NCBI GenBank assembly: GCA_902464195.1
Contig: CABQJB010000007.1
Span: 1-24,960 of the forward strand
Origin: an uncultured Megasphaera sp.
GTDB lineage: Bacteria > Bacillota > Negativicutes > Veillonellales > Megasphaeraceae
Length of the DNA: 24,960 nt
Reading direction: 5' to 3'
The notes under the pieces were generated by a model. That model saw nothing but the letters and a program-made list of their open reading frames with translations. It ran no database searches and was not told where the DNA came from. Made by a program: the position numbers and the translations under genes. This document shows positions 1-8,585 of the stretch, piece after piece (the stretch's first letter is position 1; every line of letters begins with the position of its first letter).

Positions 1-13
1 ATTTAAAACCATC

Positions 14-48
14 CGCTAACAACTAACTGCTAGTCACTAACAACTTTA
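14..48. repeat. Degenerate heptamer array (CACTAAC type), left-edge copy
   Basis: Five consecutive 7-bp units (cgctaac, aactaac, tgctagt, cactaac, aacttta) follow an AT-rich stretch ending in CCATC. The order AT-rich stretch, CATCC, heptamers, terminator hairpin is the same as at 16178-16265, so this looks like the right part of a composite repeat cut by the window edge. No coding potential is apparent. Confidence 0.7.
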
Positions 49-83
49 AAGGGCTTGTCGTCGTGCGACAAGCCCTTTTTCTA
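48..83. terminator. Intrinsic terminator hairpin
   Basis: A perfect 13-bp stem (48-60 with 66-78) with a 5-nt loop is followed by a T run. It should end transcription of whatever lies left of the window. A-rich bases on the other side could let it work in both directions. Its core GGCTTGTCG...CGACAAGCC is shared with the terminator at 16230-16265 and, in part, with the one after aspS. Confidence 0.85.
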
Positions 84-113
84 CGCCTGCAATATTTAAA
101 CAAATCTTAAATT

Positions 114-170
114 TTCTCAAAATTGACAAATAATAGTAAGTAGCCATGGAATTAGCCTTTATTTTGAGAA
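114..170. promoter_or_regulatory. 10-bp inverted repeat around the recJ promoter
   Basis: TTCTCAAAAT (114-123) and its exact reverse complement ATTTTGAGAA (161-170) bracket the candidate -35/-10. A third partial copy, TTGAGAAT, is at 216-223, close to the recJ start. Arms placed this way could be operator half-sites or could pair in the transcript. The protein that might bind them is unknown. Confidence 0.35.
123..152 (+). promoter_or_regulatory. Candidate promoter of the recJ-aspS cluster
   Basis: A consensus -35 TTGACA (123-128) lies 18 bp before TGGAAT (147-152), a 4/6 match to the -10 consensus. It sits in an AT-rich stretch between the upstream terminator and recJ, where a promoter is expected. 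A 10-bp inverted repeat (114-123 and 161-170) flanks it. The -10 element is weak, so the exact promoter is uncertain. Confidence 0.5.
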
Positions 171-237
171 TAGAAAGTGATAAAATAAGAGATGATTTAT
201 TGATAGTGATTATTCTTGAGAATGTGTCGTGATAGCT

Positions 238-2214
238 ATGGAGAAACGATGGCAGTTCGGCAGTCCCGACGAGGGGCTCATGGAGGCCTTGTCTGCACAA
301 TTACATATATCCCCGGTATTGGCACAGGTACTGGCCAACCGCGGCATCGCCGATGTCCGTGAAGGGGACCATTTTCTTCACGATACCTTGGCCGATATGG
401 CCGACCCTTTCCGGATGAAAGACATGGAGAATGCCGTCATCAGGCTGGAGCAGGCGATAACCGAAAAGCAGCGCATCGTCATCTACGGTGACTATGACGT
501 CGACGGCATTACGTCGACGTCTCTTGTTTATTCCGTCCTCCGCGACCTCGGCGCGTCGCCGCAGTTCTATATCCCCGAACGGGAGAGCGAAGGCTATGGC
601 CTCAATGAAGGGGCCCTGGAGCAGCTGAGCCATCAGGCCGACCTGCTCATCACCGTCGACTGCGGCATTTCATCGTATGACCTGGTCCGGCAGTTCTCAC
701 CGGTCCTGGATATGATCATTACCGATCATCACGAACCGCCGGAGCAGATCCCGCCAGCCCTGGCCGTCCTCAATCCCAAGCAGGCCGGCTGCCCCTATCC
801 CTTTAAGGAACTGGCCGGAGCCGGCGTGGCTTACGTCCTCTGCCGGGCCTTGTGGCAGCATCACTGCCATGAAGACCTGCCGGGCTATACGGACCTGGCG
901 GCCCTGGGGACCATTGCCGACCTGGTCCCCCTGACCGGCGAGAACCGCATCCTCGTCCGCCATGGCCTGGCGGCCATGAAAGAAGGGAAGCGGACGGGCA
1001 TCAAGGCCCTCCTGGACGCATCCAATCTCAGCGGCAAGGACATCACAGCCGGCCGCATCGCCTTTACGGCGGCGCCGCGCCTCAATGCGGCCGGACGCAT
1101 CAGCCATGCGACGAAAGGCGTCGAACTGCTCCTGGAAAGCGATGCCGTTCAGGCCGCCGCCGATGCGGCCGAATTGAGCCGCCTCAACACGGAGCGCCAG
1201 GACATCGAGCACACCATCGCCCAGGAAGCCATCGCCCAGATCGAAGGGCAGGGGAGAGGCCGTGACGGCGTCCTCATCGCCTATCATGAGGGCTGGCACG
1301 TCGGCGTCATCGGCATCGCCGCGTCGCGCCTGGTAGAAACGTATTACCGGCCGTCCCTGGTCATTACCGTCCGCGACGGCATCGGCAAGGGATCGTGCCG
1401 CAGTATCAGCGGCTTCAACATGTACGAAGCCCTGCAATACGCCCAGGATTTGCTCATCCAGTTCGGCGGCCATACCATGGCGGCAGGCTTCTCCGTCAAG
1501 GCCGAGAACATCGAGGCCCTGCGCCAGCGCCTGCTGGATTATGCCGCAGCTCATATGACAGCCGCCGACTACATCCCTCTGGTCCATATCGACAAGGAAT
1601 TGGAACCGGCCGATGTGACCTTGGACCTCATCGCCGAGCTGGCCCGCCTGGAGCCTTATGGCATGGGCAACAGCCGGCCTGTCTTTTCCCTGAGCGGGGC
1701 TGTGGTAGAGGAAATCCGACCCATCGGCCGGGAAAAGCAGCACGTCCGTCTCGTTGCCCGCGGCGCCGACAGGACACGCCTTTCTGGTGTCGCCTGGTCC
1801 CAGGCCGGCCTGTGCGACGCCATCGTCGAAGGCGATGTCATCGACGTGGCTTTCCAGCTCGAACGGAATGACTTCAACGGCACATCGTCGCCGCAGCTGG
1901 TCATCCAGGACGTCCACCTGCCGGACCGCCACATCGTCCTCGACCGGGCGGTCATGGTCGATATCTACATGGCCCTCAAGAAATGCATCCCCGACTGGGG
2001 TATGCCGGTCTGGCAGGTCCGCCGCCGTCTGGCCGCGGCCCAGGGGGACTGCTATGACGTCCACACCATTTACGCTGCCATCGTCGTCCTACGGGAAATC
2101 GGCGTCCTCAAAGTACGCCATGATGACGACGGCCCAGCTTATTATTTTCCTATCCTTGCGGGGAAAATGGATCTTCATATGTCGCCGACGTATGAATTGT
2201 ACTGCAAGGAGTAA
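238..2214 (+). CDS. recJ: Single-stranded-DNA-specific exonuclease RecJ
   Basis: RecJ degrades single-stranded DNA 5' to 3' in recombination and mismatch or gap repair. The DHH phosphoesterase core is clear: GDYDVDG near residues 84-90, a TVDCG segment near 139-143, and DHH at 163-165, the metal-binding acidic and histidine residues. The DHHA1 glycine-rich motif GGHTMAAGF lies near residue 412, and a C-terminal OB-like region follows. At 658 residues it is within the family range. I prefer ATG 238 because the protein then begins MEKRWQF, like many RecJ proteins; an in-frame GTG at 229 adds three residues. Neither has a good ribosome binding site. It is the first gene of the cluster, and its stop codon lies inside the ribosome binding site of rel. 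Confidence 0.93.
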   Translation: MEKRWQFGSPDEGLMEALSAQLHISPVLAQVLANRGIADVREGDHFLHDTLADMADPFRMKDMENAVIRLEQAITEKQRIVIYGDYDVDGITSTSLVYSVLRDLGASPQFYIPERESEGYGLNEGALEQLSHQADLLITVDCGISSYDLVRQFSPVLDMIITDHHEPPEQIPPALAVLNPKQAGCPYPFKELAGAGVAYVLCRALWQHHCHEDLPGYTDLAALGTIADLVPLTGENRILVRHGLAAMKEGKRTGIKALLDASNLSGKDITAGRIAFTAAPRLNAAGRISHATKGVELLLESDAVQAAADAAELSRLNTERQDIEHTIAQEAIAQIEGQGRGRDGVLIAYHEGWHVGVIGIAASRLVETYYRPSLVITVRDGIGKGSCRSISGFNMYEALQYAQDLLIQFGGHTMAAGFSVKAENIEALRQRLLDYAAAHMTAADYIPLVHIDKELEPADVTLDLIAELARLEPYGMGNSRPVFSLSGAVVEEIRPIGREKQHVRLVARGADRTRLSGVAWSQAGLCDAIVEGDVIDVAFQLERNDFNGTSSPQLVIQDVHLPDRHIVLDRAVMVDIYMALKKCIPDWGMPVWQVRRRLAAAQGDCYDVHTIYAAIVVLREIGVLKVRHDDDGPAYYFPILAGKMDLHMSPTYELYCKE

Positions 2215-2228
2215 GGAGGTTTCATATT

Positions 2229-4433
2229 ATGGAATTTAAAGATAAAGATGTCGAATTCAAGCACCTCGTCGATACGATACATACGTATCTGCCCCAGGCG
2301 AAATGCGATGATGTGACCAAAGCCTATAACCTGGCTGAAGAGGCCCATAAGGACCAGCGCCGCGTCAGCGGGGAACCGTATATCCTGCATCCTCTGGCCG
2401 TGGCCCAGATACTGGCAGACATGAAAATAGATACGACGACCATTACGGCGTCGCTCCTCCACGATGTCGTCGAAGACACGTCGTACACCCTGGAAGACAT
2501 CAAGAAGATGTTCGGCAAGGAAGTGGCCTTCCTCGTCGACGGCGTCACCAAGTTGAGCCGCCTTAATTACCGCACTAAAGAAGACCAGCAGCTCAACAGC
2601 ATGCGCAAGATGTTCCTGGCCATGGCCAAGGACGTGCGCGTCGTCGTCATCAAGCTCGCCGACCGCCTGCACAACATGCGTACCCTGCGCTACATGCGCA
2701 GCGACAAGCAGAAGCGCATCGCCCAGGAAACGCTGGAAATCTTTGCGCCTCTGGCTCACCGTTTAGGGATCTTCAATATCAAGTGGGAACTGGAAGACCT
2801 GTCTTTCCGCTACCTCGAACCGGATAAATACTACGACCTCGTCGATCAGATGAAACAGAAGCGCCACGTCCGCGAAGAAATCGTCAACGAAGCCATCGAC
2901 GTCCTCAAGAAGGCCCTCGACGACGCCCACATCCACTGCGAAATCAACGGCCGGCCCAAGCATTTTTACAGCATTTATAAAAAGATGAAGAAAGATAACC
3001 GCGACTTGAGCCAGGTCTATGACCTCTTCGCCATCCGTGTCATCGTCGACGACGTTAAGGACTGCTACGGCGTCCTGGGCATCGTCCACAGCCTGTGGAA
3101 GCCCTTGCCGTACCGCTTCAAGGATTATATCGCCATGCCGAAACCCAATAACTATCAGTCATTGCACACGACGGTCATCGGGACGAGAGGGCAGCCGGTA
3201 GAAATCCAGATCCGCACCTGGGAAATGCACCGCATCGCCGAATACGGCGTCGCCGCCCATTGGCGCTATAAGGAAGGCAACCAGACGGCCAACAAGGATG
3301 CCTTCGATGAAAAGATGGGCTGGCTGCGCAACCTCCTGGAATGGCAGGATACGAGCAATCCGAAAGAATTCGTCAACGCCCTCAAGCTCGACGCCTTTTC
3401 TGACGAAGTCTTCGTCTTTTCGCCGCGGGGCGATGTCATCGACCTGCCCCAGGGTTCCATCCCCATCGACTTTGCCTACCGCATCCACACCGACGTCGGC
3501 CACCGCTGCGTCGGCGCCAAGATTAACGGCAAGATCGTACCTTTGGACTATAAATTGAAGAACGGCGACATCGTCGAAATCATTACGTCCAAAGTCGGCA
3601 AGCCCAGCCTGGACTGGCTGAACATCGTCGGCAGCTCGGAAAGCCGCTCGAAGATACGCAGCTGGTTCAAGAAGGAAAACCGCGAAGAAAACATCGCCAA
3701 AGGCCTGGATGCGCTGGAACGGGAATGCAAGCGCCTGGGCCATGACTGGAAAGCCCTCAATGTCGGTGGCCGCCTGGGCCGCGTGGCCAAGCAGATGAAT
3801 GCCGGCTCCGAAGACGACCTGGTCGCTGCTGTCGGCTACGGCGGCTTTGCCGTCAATACGGTCCTCATCAAGCTCCTGGAACTGCACAAGAAAGACCTGC
3901 AGAAGCAGGAAGAAAAGACCAACAGCCTGGCCGCCCTGGAAAAACTCAAGACCAAGAAGCCCGTCAAGCACAACGGCACGGGTATCCTGGTCAAAGGCGA
4001 ACCGGGCCTGCTGGTCCGCCTGGCCAAATGCTGCAGCCCTGTGCCGGGCGACCCCATCATCGGCTTCATCACCCGCGGCCGCGGCGTCTCGGTCCACCGT
4101 GCCGACTGCCCGAACGTCACACACGGCCAGAACGACGTAGACCGCCTCATCGACGTCGAATGGGATTACGATGGCAATGAACGCTTTGAAGTGAACATGG
4201 AAATCGTCGCCTACGACCGCACGGGCATCATGGCCGAAATCATGGCCACCCTGGCGGAAATGAAGATTTCCATCCTCAGCGTCAACGCCAAGACCAGCGA
4301 TACTAAGAACGTCACCATCCACATGGGCATCAGCATCAAGGACCTGGCCCAGTTTGAATTCGTGGCCACCAAGATACGCCGCCTGAAGGATGTCTACGCC
4401 GTCGAACGCTATACGGGAGGGAGCCAGACATGA
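2229..4433 (+). CDS. rel: Bifunctional (p)ppGpp synthetase/hydrolase Rel
   Basis: Rel makes and degrades the stringent-response alarmone (p)ppGpp. At 734 residues it is a full-length long RSH protein. The N-terminal HD hydrolase domain has H54 and H78-D79 (HDVVEDT). The synthetase domain carries GRPKHFYSIYKKM and YRFKDYIAMPKPNNYQSLH; the RxKD form there is typical of bifunctional enzymes rather than the synthetase-only EXDD type. TGS (DEVFVFSPRGDVIDLP), helical, zinc-finger-like (KCCSPVPGD) and C-terminal ACT regions follow in order. A strong AAGGAGGT site precedes ATG 2229. The stop overlaps the dtd start. In Bacillus apt lies between recJ and rel; it is absent here. Confidence 0.96.
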   Translation: MEFKDKDVEFKHLVDTIHTYLPQAKCDDVTKAYNLAEEAHKDQRRVSGEPYILHPLAVAQILADMKIDTTTITASLLHDVVEDTSYTLEDIKKMFGKEVAFLVDGVTKLSRLNYRTKEDQQLNSMRKMFLAMAKDVRVVVIKLADRLHNMRTLRYMRSDKQKRIAQETLEIFAPLAHRLGIFNIKWELEDLSFRYLEPDKYYDLVDQMKQKRHVREEIVNEAIDVLKKALDDAHIHCEINGRPKHFYSIYKKMKKDNRDLSQVYDLFAIRVIVDDVKDCYGVLGIVHSLWKPLPYRFKDYIAMPKPNNYQSLHTTVIGTRGQPVEIQIRTWEMHRIAEYGVAAHWRYKEGNQTANKDAFDEKMGWLRNLLEWQDTSNPKEFVNALKLDAFSDEVFVFSPRGDVIDLPQGSIPIDFAYRIHTDVGHRCVGAKINGKIVPLDYKLKNGDIVEIITSKVGKPSLDWLNIVGSSESRSKIRSWFKKENREENIAKGLDALERECKRLGHDWKALNVGGRLGRVAKQMNAGSEDDLVAAVGYGGFAVNTVLIKLLELHKKDLQKQEEKTNSLAALEKLKTKKPVKHNGTGILVKGEPGLLVRLAKCCSPVPGDPIIGFITRGRGVSVHRADCPNVTHGQNDVDRLIDVEWDYDGNERFEVNMEIVAYDRTGIMAEIMATLAEMKISILSVNAKTSDTKNVTIHMGISIKDLAQFEFVATKIRRLKDVYAVERYTGGSQT

Positions 4434-4879
4434 GAGCTGTCGTACAAAAGACCCTGACGTCTTCCGTGACCTCTGACGGTGTCCTCGCCGGCCAGGCAGG
4501 CAGCGGCCTGACGGTCCTCCTCGGCGTTTCCGTCAAGGATACGGAAGCCGACGTCCGCTACCTGGCCGACAAGATCGTCCACTTGCGGATCTTTGAAGAT
4601 GACCAGGGCAAACTCAATCACTCCCTCCTCGACGAGGGAGGGGAGATGCTGGTCATCTCCCAGTTCACCCTGTACGGCGATGCCCGACATGGCCGCCGTC
4701 CCAGCTATATCGAAGCGGCCAAGCCCGAACAGGCCGAAGCATTGTATGAGCAGTTCGTCGCCGCTGTCCGTGCCTTCGGCGTCACCGTGGCGACAGGCCG
4801 TTTCCGGACCCATATGGTCGTATCCCTGGAAAACGACGGGCCTGTGACCATCCTTTTGGACAGCCAGAAAACCTTTTAA
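4430..4879 (+). CDS. dtd: D-aminoacyl-tRNA deacylase
   Basis: Dtd hydrolyses D-amino acids mischarged onto tRNA. The 149-residue length is standard. It begins MRAVVQ and carries the two family signatures: SQFTLYGDARHGRRPSY in the middle and MVVSLENDGPVTILLDS at the C-terminus, which together build the active site in the dimer. The start codon overlaps the rel stop in an ATGA arrangement, with GGGAGGG just upstream inside rel, so the two are probably translationally coupled. Pairing of rel and dtd is a common Firmicutes arrangement. Confidence 0.96.
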   Translation: MRAVVQKTLTSSVTSDGVLAGQAGSGLTVLLGVSVKDTEADVRYLADKIVHLRIFEDDQGKLNHSLLDEGGEMLVISQFTLYGDARHGRRPSYIEAAKPEQAEALYEQFVAAVRAFGVTVATGRFRTHMVVSLENDGPVTILLDSQKTF

Positions 4880-4893
4880 GGGGGAATGTATTT

Positions 4894-5529
4894 ATGAGCA
4901 TGAAATATATCAGTATGGAACTCGGTCCCATCATGACCAATTGTTATATCGTCTACGACACGGATACGAAAGACGCCATGGTCGTCGACCCGGCCTGGGA
5001 TTATCCCGCCATCGACAAGGCCCTGACCAGCCACGGCCTGACGCTGAAATTCATTTTCCTGACCCACGGCCATGCCGACCACATCGGCGCCCTGCAGGAA
5101 CTGCGCCAGCGCAAGAACGTACCGGTCTACGTCGGTGCCGGCGATGCCGATCTCATTTCCAATTCGCATAATAACCTGTCCATGTTCATGGGCCAGGCCA
5201 TCGAATGTACATCGGCAGACCACCTGGTCAAGGACGGCGATGAACTGACCTTGGGCAACCTGCACTTCACGGTCCTGGAAACGCCGGGCCATACGCCGGG
5301 CGGCCTCAGCCTGTACGGCGAAGGCGTCGTCTTTTCCGGCGATACGCTCTTCCGCTATTCCGTCGGCCGTACCGACCTCTACGGCGGCTCGTCGAAGACG
5401 CTGCTCCACAGCCTGGAAACGAAACTCATGACCCTGCCTGACAATACGCTGGTCCTGCCCGGCCACGGCCCGGCTACGTCCATCGGTGACGAACGGCGGG
5501 GCAATCCCTTCCTGGACGGAGGCTGGTAA
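4894..5529 (+). CDS. Metallo-beta-lactamase-fold hydrolase (glyoxalase II-like)
   Basis: A 211-residue MBL-fold protein with a complete set of metal ligands: THGHADH (H58, H60, D62, H63), TPGHTPGG (H133), FSGD (D150) and GHGP (H191). This is the compact cytosolic glyoxalase II-like group that lacks the long C-terminal substrate domain of classical GloB. The substrate is probably a thioester or related metabolite, but the sequence does not decide. An AAGGGGG site precedes ATG 4894. It lies 14 bp after dtd and 3 bp before the next gene, so it is cotranscribed with the cluster. Confidence 0.88.
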   Translation: MSMKYISMELGPIMTNCYIVYDTDTKDAMVVDPAWDYPAIDKALTSHGLTLKFIFLTHGHADHIGALQELRQRKNVPVYVGAGDADLISNSHNNLSMFMGQAIECTSADHLVKDGDELTLGNLHFTVLETPGHTPGGLSLYGEGVVFSGDTLFRYSVGRTDLYGGSSKTLLHSLETKLMTLPDNTLVLPGHGPATSIGDERRGNPFLDGGW

Positions 5530-5532
5530 GCT

Positions 5533-6627
5533 ATGGTTGCCTATAAGGGCGCGGAGTTCTGGATGCGCGTCACCCTGGCTGTCCTGGCCGGTGCGCTGTT
5601 CCTCACGGTCCATGCCGTCTACTGGCCCGTCGTCATTTCCCTGATCCTGACGTTCATCCTCATGCCTATCCGCGATGGCGTCATCAAAGGGCTGCGGCGC
5701 CTGACCGGCCGCCATGTGCCTATCGACATTGCCATCCTCATCTCCTTTGTCATCCTCATCGTCATCGTGACGGTCATTACCAATATCATCGTCAAGCCGT
5801 TGGTCGTCCAGGTCAATCTACTGGCAGCCAACTTCAACGATTTGGTCAGCCAGACGGCGGCCCTGGTGACACAGCTTGAAAATGAGCAGACCCAGTTCTA
5901 TATCCCGGACCAGGTCAAGAAAATCGTCAACGATGCCTTCGTCAAGATTGGCAATTACGGCATCGACGGCATTACCAACCTCATCCAGTCCGTCTTTGCC
6001 ATTGCCGGGACGGTCGTCGAATTCTTCGTCGTACCAATCATTACCTTCTACTTCATGAAAGACGGCAGCCACATGGTCAAGATTTTCGTCGATATCTTCC
6101 CCGAAAGTTATCGCAGCCACCTGGCCGGCCTCTTCCAGGAAATACAGCACGTCCTGAGCCGCTACATCCGCGGCCAGATCCTCATGAGCTGTATCATTGC
6201 GACGTTGACCTTCCTCGGCATGTGGGCCATGGGCGTACCGTACCCCATGGTCATCGGCCTCTTGGCGGCCATTACCGAATGGATACCCATCATCGGGCCT
6301 ATCGTCGGCGCTGTGCCGGCTATCCTGCTCAGCGCGACGGTCAGCCTGTCCCTGCCGCTGAAAGTCATCATCTTCTATATCGTCATCCAGCAGATCGACA
6401 GCCACCTCATCATGCCTCAGGTCATGGGGGCCGTCATCAGCCTGCATCCGGTCGTCATCGTCATCGCCCTGCTCATCGGCGGGACCCTCTTTGGCGTAGC
6501 CGGCATGATCCTTACCGTCCCGGTGACGGCAGTCTTACAGATTTTGTGTAAACATTTATGGTTTTACAATACATATAAAGAAAAGGCGATGAAGTACAAT
6601 GGAAACAACGAGAACCGAAACGAATAA
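5533..6627 (+). CDS. AI-2E family transporter (PerM/YdiK-like membrane protein)
   Basis: A 364-residue polytopic membrane protein. A hydrophobic pair near the N-terminus (about residues 10-40), a segment near 60-85, a soluble middle region of about 80 residues, and several C-terminal membrane segments match the AI-2E transporter family. Typical family stretches include ITEWIPIIGPIVGAVPA and HPVVIVIALLIGGTLFGVAGMI. Members have been linked to autoinducer-2 export or cation/proton antiport; the substrate here is unknown. GGAGG inside the end of the upstream gene serves ATG 5533. Its last 29 bases overlap the candidate start of the Fur-family gene in another frame. Confidence 0.88.
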   Translation: MVAYKGAEFWMRVTLAVLAGALFLTVHAVYWPVVISLILTFILMPIRDGVIKGLRRLTGRHVPIDIAILISFVILIVIVTVITNIIVKPLVVQVNLLAANFNDLVSQTAALVTQLENEQTQFYIPDQVKKIVNDAFVKIGNYGIDGITNLIQSVFAIAGTVVEFFVVPIITFYFMKDGSHMVKIFVDIFPESYRSHLAGLFQEIQHVLSRYIRGQILMSCIIATLTFLGMWAMGVPYPMVIGLLAAITEWIPIIGPIVGAVPAILLSATVSLSLPLKVIIFYIVIQQIDSHLIMPQVMGAVISLHPVVIVIALLIGGTLFGVAGMILTVPVTAVLQILCKHLWFYNTYKEKAMKYNGNNENRNE

Positions 6628-7129
6628 GAAAGAAATCATGGATACCATGATGAAACGCATGAAAGAAAAGATCAAGTTCAAAAAATGCAAGATGACGTCC
6701 CAGCGGCAGATCATCCTGCGGGCCTTCGTCGAAAGCCCCATCCGCCATATGAGCGCCGAAGAAGTCTTCGAGCTGGTCAAGAAGACGGCGCCCGACATCG
6801 GCCTGGCTACGGTCTACCGGACGCTGGACCTCTTCACCCAGATGGACCTCTTGAAGAAGCTCGATTTCGACGACGGCTGCAGCCGCTATGAATTGAATGA
6901 CCGCGACAATGAAGGCCATTTCCATCATCATCTCATCTGCCTGGGCTGCGGCAAGGTCTGGGAATGTGAAGACGACCTCCTGGAAACGCTGGAAACGATC
7001 CTGGAAAAGCGTCTCCACTTCCACACCGTTGACCATCAGCTGAAGGTCTATGGCTACTGCGAAGAATGCCAGAAGAAACGGGAAGAAGAAGCGGCCAAGG
7101 AAGCCGAAGCTGCGAAAGAAGCGGAATAA
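6599..7129 (+). CDS. Fur-family metal- or peroxide-responsive repressor
   Basis: A 176-residue Fur superfamily regulator. A winged-helix DNA-binding part (about residues 30-90, with TSQRQIILRAF and GLATVYRTLDLF) is followed by a dimerisation part containing HFHHHLICLGCGKVWECED. Two CxxC pairs, C114/C117 and C154/C157, match the structural zinc site of Fur and PerR. I cannot assign it to Fur, PerR or Zur from the sequence. The C-terminus ends in a Lys/Glu/Ala-rich tail (about residues 159-176) beyond the usual domain. The N-terminal extension before residue 20 is also unusual, and an internal ATG (6638) is a possible start. It overlaps the upstream membrane-protein gene and lies one base before the HemZ-like gene. 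Confidence 0.9.
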   Translation: METTRTETNKKEIMDTMMKRMKEKIKFKKCKMTSQRQIILRAFVESPIRHMSAEEVFELVKKTAPDIGLATVYRTLDLFTQMDLLKKLDFDDGCSRYELNDRDNEGHFHHHLICLGCGKVWECEDDLLETLETILEKRLHFHTVDHQLKVYGYCEECQKKREEEAAKEAEAAKEAE

Positions 7130-7130
7130 G

Positions 7131-8585
7131 ATGGCCCTCCAGACCTATACCTATGACGGGCCGGAACGCTTCCATTCCCTCGTCGGTCAGGTCATGGCCT
7201 CCCTGGGCTATGTCGGCGGCCGGGAAGTCCGCGACATCGGGGCTGCCGTTACCGTCCGCGAGGAAGGCGGCCACCTCTACGTGCGCTGTACCTTCCAGGA
7301 CGGCGGGGCGCCCTGGTCTTCGGAGGCCCGCCTCGTCGGGACGGACCGGGAACGGGCGTCCCTCAAGGACTGCCTCATCCACTGGCATAACCGCTTCTGC
7401 GGCCACGGCCCCAGCCCGTGGGGGACGCTCATCGGTGTGCGGCCGACGAAACTGGTCCACCACCTCTTCGACCAGGGCTTCACAGCCGACCAGGCCGAAA
7501 AGGCCTTGCAGACGTCGTATTGCGTGGCGCCGGCCGTCGCTCGGGACCTGGTGGCCATGGCCCGGCTCCAGCGGCCTTACGTCATCGACAGGGGCCGGAA
7601 AGTGGCTCTCTACGTAGGGATTCCCTATTGTCCCAGCCACTGTCTGTACTGCTCCTTCCCGTCGCGCCTCATCGGCAGGGAAGGGGAGGCAGAGCTTGCG
7701 GCCTTTCGCGATGCCGTCCTGGCCGACCTCGATGACCTGGCTGACCTGTGCCGGACCTATGACCTGGAAGTGACGTCGCTCTACGTCGGCGGCGGTACGC
7801 CGACGTGCCTGCCCCTGCCGGTCCTGGAAGCGATGATGACGCGGCTGGCCCGGAATTTCCCGGCTGCCCGTGAATGGACCGTCGAAGCGGGCCGGCCCGA
7901 TACGGCGACGCCGGACATGCTGGCCATGCTGCGCCGGGCTGGCGTCGACCGCATCAGCGTCAATCCCCAGACGTTGCAGCAGCACCTCCTCGATGCTCTG
8001 GGCCGGCGCCACCGGGTCGAGGATATTTACACCATGTATGAAAATTGCCGGGAACTGGGATTTTCCGTCATCAATATGGACTTCATCGCCGGCCTTCCCG
8101 GGCAAACCGTGGCAGATATGCAGGAAAATATGGAAATTGTTTGCAAACTGCACCCGGAAAATGTTACAATTCATACGTTAGCATTAAAAAAACGGGCACC
8201 CTTATTCCATCATGAATTGCGGGCCGCCATTCCGCCTGCCGAAGAAACGGGCCGCATGGTCCGTCTCTGCCAGTCCATCCTGACGGCCGGCGGCTATGTG
8301 CCGTACTACATGTACCGCCAGAAGTACATGGCAGCCAGCTTCGCCAACATTGGCTATGCCCTGCCGGGCAGCGTCAGTGCCTATAATATCGAGATGATGG
8401 AAGAACGGCAGTCCGTCCTGGCAGCCGGACCGGGCGGGGCGACGAAGTTCCTCTGCCGCGACGGCCACACCTTGGAAAAGGTGTATATGCCGAAAGACGT
8501 CGATGCATATGTGCAGGCTCTGGCGGAAAGAATGGCCCAGCGCCGCCGTTTGTGTGCTATCATATACGGAAAAGAGGATGTTTAA
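7131..8585 (+). CDS. hemZ: HemZ-like radical SAM protein (coproporphyrinogen dehydrogenase family)
   Basis: A 484-residue radical SAM protein. YVGIPYCPSHCLYCSF contains the CxxxCxxC cluster motif (C167, C171, C174) that binds the 4Fe-4S cluster used to cleave S-adenosylmethionine. YVGGGTPTCL and the long N-terminal domain of about 155 residues match the HemZ group, named for oxygen-independent coproporphyrinogen oxidation; several related proteins (HemW) act as heme chaperones instead, so the reaction is not certain. ATG 7131 lies one base after the fur stop and gives MALQTYTYDG. An upstream in-frame start at 7050 would add a Lys/Arg-rich segment that is only a shadow of the fur 3' end. Its stop abuts hisS. 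Confidence 0.85.
   Translation: MALQTYTYDGPERFHSLVGQVMASLGYVGGREVRDIGAAVTVREEGGHLYVRCTFQDGGAPWSSEARLVGTDRERASLKDCLIHWHNRFCGHGPSPWGTLIGVRPTKLVHHLFDQGFTADQAEKALQTSYCVAPAVARDLVAMARLQRPYVIDRGRKVALYVGIPYCPSHCLYCSFPSRLIGREGEAELAAFRDAVLADLDDLADLCRTYDLEVTSLYVGGGTPTCLPLPVLEAMMTRLARNFPAAREWTVEAGRPDTATPDMLAMLRRAGVDRISVNPQTLQQHLLDALGRRHRVEDIYTMYENCRELGFSVINMDFIAGLPGQTVADMQENMEIVCKLHPENVTIHTLALKKRAPLFHHELRAAIPPAEETGRMVRLCQSILTAGGYVPYYMYRQKYMAASFANIGYALPGSVSAYNIEMMEERQSVLAAGPGGATKFLCRDGHTLEKVYMPKDVDAYVQALAERMAQRRRLCAIIYGKEDV

Noticed and set aside
46..300. An 84-codon - strand frame at the left edge
   Set aside because: It crosses the terminator and the recJ start region and has no ribosome binding site or recognisable domain.
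697..2064. A 455-codon - strand frame inside recJ
   Set aside because: Shadow of a clear recJ gene; no start signal or recognisable domain.
7050..7130. N-terminal extension of the HemZ-like protein
   Set aside because: The added Lys/Arg-rich residues are the fur 3' end read in another frame; ATG 7131 gives a family-like N-terminus.
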